Below are positions 15,428-17,424 of a DNA stretch of 17,424 nucleotides, piece by piece. Origin of the DNA: Bacteroidetes bacterium ADurb.Bin302 (GTDB lineage Bacteria; Bacteroidota; Bacteroidia; Bacteroidales; Paludibacteraceae); assembly GCA_002069025.1 (NCBI GenBank), contig MWBK01000133.1, positions 1 to 17,424 of the forward strand. Reading direction: 5' to 3'. Every line of letters begins with the position of its first letter. Positions within the stretch are counted from its first letter, which is position 1. Made by a program: the position numbers and the translations under genes. The notes under the pieces are model-generated. The model was not told the origin of the DNA, ran no database searches, and saw only the letters and a program-made list of their open reading frames with translations.

Positions 15428-17071
15428 CTATTTTTTAGTTTTTCGTTCCAACTCGTTCAGGTTTTCAAGTTTTTTGCGTTTCAGAAAGTCGTAGATGCCT
15501 TCTTGATGTTCAACTATACGTCCACCTCCAAATTCATATACTTTTTCAACCAAACCATCTAAAAAGTCGCGGTCGTGAGATACAACGATTAGTGTTCCGT
15601 CGAAATCCGATAATGCTTGCTTTAATATATCTTTGGTTCTCAAATCAAGGTGATTAGTCGGCTCATCTAATATTAATAAATTGACCGGTTCAAGTAATAA
15701 TTTTACCATAGCAAGTCTTGTACGCTCGCCCCCTGATAGAACCTTTACTTTCTTTTCCGATTCTTCTTTATTGAACATAAATGCACCTAGCAAATCTCTT
15801 ATTTTTGTACGGATATCACCTACGGCTACATCGTCAATTGTTTGAAATACAGTTAGTTCACTATCCAACAAGGATGCCTGATTTTGTGCAAAATATGCTA
15901 TTTGTACATTGTGACCTATAGTTAATGTTCCATCGTATGGGATTTCACCCATGATGCACTTAACTAATGTAGATTTACCTTCTCCGTTTTTACCTACAAA
16001 AGCAATCTTTTCACCTCTTTTAATTGTGAAACCGGCTTTTGAAAACACATTTTTTTCGCCGTAACTTTTAGACAAGTTTTCTGCTATTACAGGATAATTA
16101 CCTGAACGTGGTGCAGGTGGAAATTTTAGTCGTAGTGCAGATGTGTCTTCTTCATCAACTTCAATCAGTTCAAGCTTTTCCAACATCTTAACCCTCGACT
16201 GTACTTGTAGGGTTTTTGAATAAGTACCTTTAAAACGCTCAATAAACTCTTTTGTTTCAGCAATCATTTTTTGCTGGTCATCAAATTGTTTTTGCTGCTG
16301 TTGGCGTCTTTCTCTTCTTAATTCCAAATAGTGTGAATACGAAGCTTTATAATCGTAGATACGTCCTAAGGTAACTTCTATGGTTCGTGTCGTGATGTGA
16401 TCAACAAAAGCTTTGTCGTGCGAAATTACTATAACAGCTTTGCCATTTTCAATCAGAAAATCTTCAAGCCACTGAATAGATTCAATGTCCAAATGGTTGG
16501 TAGGCTCATCAAGTAATAAAACGTCGGGTTTGCGCAATAATAATTTTGCCAATTCTATTCTCATTCGCCATCCACCGCTAAAATCACTTGTTTGTCTGTG
16601 CAATTCACTGCGCTTAAAACCTAATCCAAGCAATGTTTTTTCAATTTCGCCGTCGTAGTTAATTTCTTCTATGCTGTAGAATTTTTCGCCAAGGTTTGAT
16701 ACTTCTTCAATTAAATGCATGTATTCTTCGCTATCGTAGTCAGTTCTAGTTGCTAACTCTTCATTAATAGCGTTGATTCTTGCTTCCATTGAGTGTATAG
16801 ATGCAAAGGCTTGAGCTGCCTCTTCAAACACGGTACGCCCATCCTCGGTCATTAAATGCTGTGGCAAATATGCTACAATGCAGTCTTTAGGTATTGACAT
16901 CTTACCTTTGGTGGGTTCTTTTTCTCCTGCAAGTATCTTTAGTAGTGTAGATTTGCCGGCTCCGTTTTTGCCCATTAAGGCAATTCTGTCGCCATCGTTA
17001 ATGGCAAAAGAGATGTCTTTAAATAGGGTGGTTCCACCAAATTCTACAGTAAGTGCGTCAGCAGTAATCAT
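15428..17071 (-). CDS. ABC-F family ATPase (translation-associated)
   Basis: 547 residues with two ABC ATPase domains and no membrane segment, the ABC-F layout. Domain 1: Walker A GKNGAGKS (34-41), signature SGG (165-167), Walker B and catalytic Glu in LLDEPTNHLD (E189). A long Arg/Gln/Lys-rich coiled linker (about 250-305, RRERRQQQQKQFDDQQ) is the P-site tRNA-interaction motif region. Domain 2: GKNGEGKS (360-367), LSGGERTRLA (445-454), ILDEPTNHLD (E470). ABC-F proteins bind the ribosomal E site and help stalled or slow complexes; some give antibiotic resistance. This looks like a housekeeping member, not a resistance type, but I cannot assign EttA, Uup or YbiT with certainty. The start lies only 26 bases after the 3' end of a tRNA-Val-like gene on the same strand. 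Confidence 0.9.
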   Translation of the reverse strand: MITADALTVEFGGTTLFKDISFAINDGDRIALMGKNGAGKSTLLKILAGEKEPTKGKMSIPKDCIVAYLPQHLMTEDGRTVFEEAAQAFASIHSMEARINAINEELATRTDYDSEEYMHLIEEVSNLGEKFYSIEEINYDGEIEKTLLGLGFKRSELHRQTSDFSGGWRMRIELAKLLLRKPDVLLLDEPTNHLDIESIQWLEDFLIENGKAVIVISHDKAFVDHITTRTIEVTLGRIYDYKASYSHYLELRRERRQQQQKQFDDQQKMIAETKEFIERFKGTYSKTLQVQSRVKMLEKLELIEVDEEDTSALRLKFPPAPRSGNYPVIAENLSKSYGEKNVFSKAGFTIKRGEKIAFVGKNGEGKSTLVKCIMGEIPYDGTLTIGHNVQIAYFAQNQASLLDSELTVFQTIDDVAVGDIRTKIRDLLGAFMFNKEESEKKVKVLSGGERTRLAMVKLLLEPVNLLILDEPTNHLDLRTKDILKQALSDFDGTLIVVSHDRDFLDGLVEKVYEFGGGRIVEHQEGIYDFLKRKKLENLNELERKTKK

Positions 17072-17097
17072 ATAAATTTATTTGTTTGTTGGGCTGT

Positions 17098-17173
17098 TGG
17101 GCGTTGACGGATTCGAACCGCCAACCCCTCTGCTTGTAAGGCAGATGTTCTGAACCAGCTGATCTAAACGCCT
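17098..17173 (-). tRNA. tRNA-Val(UAC)-like gene, diverged copy
   Basis: On the minus strand this folds as a tRNA with anticodon loop CTTACAA (anticodon UAC, Val), an intact anticodon stem TCTGC/GCAGA and T arm GGCGG TTCGAAT CCGTC. Compared with the second copy it has A instead of the pairing G at position 1 (A1 against C72), A11 against A24 in the D stem (GATC/GAAC instead of GCTC/GAGC), and a six-base variable loop GGGGTT instead of GGGTC, which replaces C48 of the Levitt pair with U. It may be a pseudo-tRNA or a poorly working copy. No CCA is encoded. Confidence 0.75.
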
Positions 17174-17244
17174 TTTTCTAATTGCGATGCTGATTTAGAG
17201 CAACTTACAATATCTGTAATTACTTTAAACTTTTTCTTTTCTAA

Positions 17245-17295
17245 ACTGGTTTACATTTCGGTTTACATAATATGTAAACAAACGTCAAAACCAGT
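17245..17295. promoter_or_regulatory. Nested inverted repeat with three GTTTACAT boxes
   Basis: Outer arms ACTGGTTT (17245-17252) and AAACCAGT (17288-17295) enclose inner arms GTTTACAT (17261-17268) and ATGTAAAC (17272-17279) around AAT. A further GTTTACAT lies at 17249-17256, 12 bases before the inner one. No T-run follows on either strand, so it is not a plain terminator. It lies upstream of the diverged tRNA/ABC-F unit and may be a protein-binding site. Confidence 0.5.
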
Positions 17296-17300
17296 ATTAT

Positions 17301-17344
17301 AAAAAGAAAAAAATCAGATAACTAGTTTTGCCTAATTACCTGAT
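17301..17344 (-). terminator. Intrinsic terminator between the two tRNA-Val genes
   Basis: On the minus strand ATCAGGTAATTAG (17344-17332) pairs along 13 positions, two of them G-U, with CTAGTTATCTGAT (17325-17313) around a GCAAAA loop, followed by a T-rich tract. It starts 8 bases downstream of the second tRNA-Val and should end its transcript, so the diverged copy and the ABC-F gene need their own promoter or read-through. Confidence 0.8.
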
Positions 17345-17352
17345 TATCCGTG

Positions 17353-17424
17353 TGGGCGTTGACGGATTCGAACCGCCGACCCTCTGCTTGTAAGGCAGAT
17401 GCTCTGAACCAGCTGAGCTAAACG
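17353..17424 (-). tRNA. tRNA-Val(UAC), cut by the window end
   Basis: Canonical cloverleaf on the minus strand: D stem GCTC/GAGC, anticodon loop CTTACAA (UAC), variable loop GGGTC, T arm with TTCGAAT and 3' acceptor strand AACGCCC with discriminator A (17353). Only the first three bases of the 5' acceptor strand, expected to be GGG, lie beyond the window. CCA is not encoded. Confidence 0.93.

Noticed and set aside
15428..17071. Acquired antibiotic-resistance ABC-F
   Set aside because: Base composition matches the neighbours, there are no mobile-element signs and the linker looks like that of housekeeping members; resistance cannot be claimed from sequence alone.
17245..17295. Rho-independent terminator
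   Set aside because: No T-run follows the stem on either strand; the true terminator of the second tRNA is at 17301-17344.
17098..17424. Attachment sites of an integrated element
   Set aside because: The two tRNA copies are only 255 bases apart, repeat over the whole gene, and no integrase or element genes lie between them. Duplication with divergence is simpler.

Overview
The window is AT-rich and reads as a chromosomal segment of a Bacteroidota bacterium, most likely order Bacteroidales; I cannot name a family. The evidence is a GldB homologue, a DUF4270 lipoprotein beside a short GT5-type protein, a PorP/SprF-family protein next to an OmpA-like protein, C-terminal tails of type IX secretion (T9SS) cargo, and promoter boxes of the form TAnnTTTG instead of sigma70-type -10 boxes.

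Layout. 1-948: 3' end of a repeat-rich T9SS cargo adhesin, cut by the window start. 1119-3284: a GT5-like half glycogen synthase and a DUF4270 lipoprotein. 3265-3678 (minus): a short IMPACT/YigZ protein whose end overlaps the lipoprotein gene. 3797-8726: a cell-surface/T9SS cluster made of a large secreted protein with a type B (CHU_C-like) tail, a PD40/OmpA peptidoglycan-binding protein and a PorP/SprF-like outer-membrane protein, closed by a strong terminator. 8813-10248: a SPOR-domain protein and GldB, with a 1-base gene overlap. 10304-15364: prfB (RF2, with a +1 programmed frameshift), lysS, gpsA and pgi in one co-oriented run, closed by a bidirectional terminator. 15428-17424 (minus): an ABC-F ATPase directly downstream of a degenerate tRNA-Val gene; a second, canonical tRNA-Val is cut by the window end and separated by a terminator and a nested inverted repeat.

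The genes divide into an envelope half (T9SS cargo, PorP/SprF, OmpA, GldB, SPOR, DUF4270) and a housekeeping half (translation termination, tRNA charging, glycerol-3-phosphate synthesis, glycolysis, translation-associated ABC-F). I found no CRISPR array, phage genes, transposase or rRNA. I see no wholly new system. The least ordinary points are the diverged tRNA-Val copy feeding straight into the ABC-F gene, the nested inverted repeat upstream of it, inverted repeats abutting two promoter boxes, the IMPACT protein without its usual C-terminal half, and the RF2 SPF tripeptide reading SPY.
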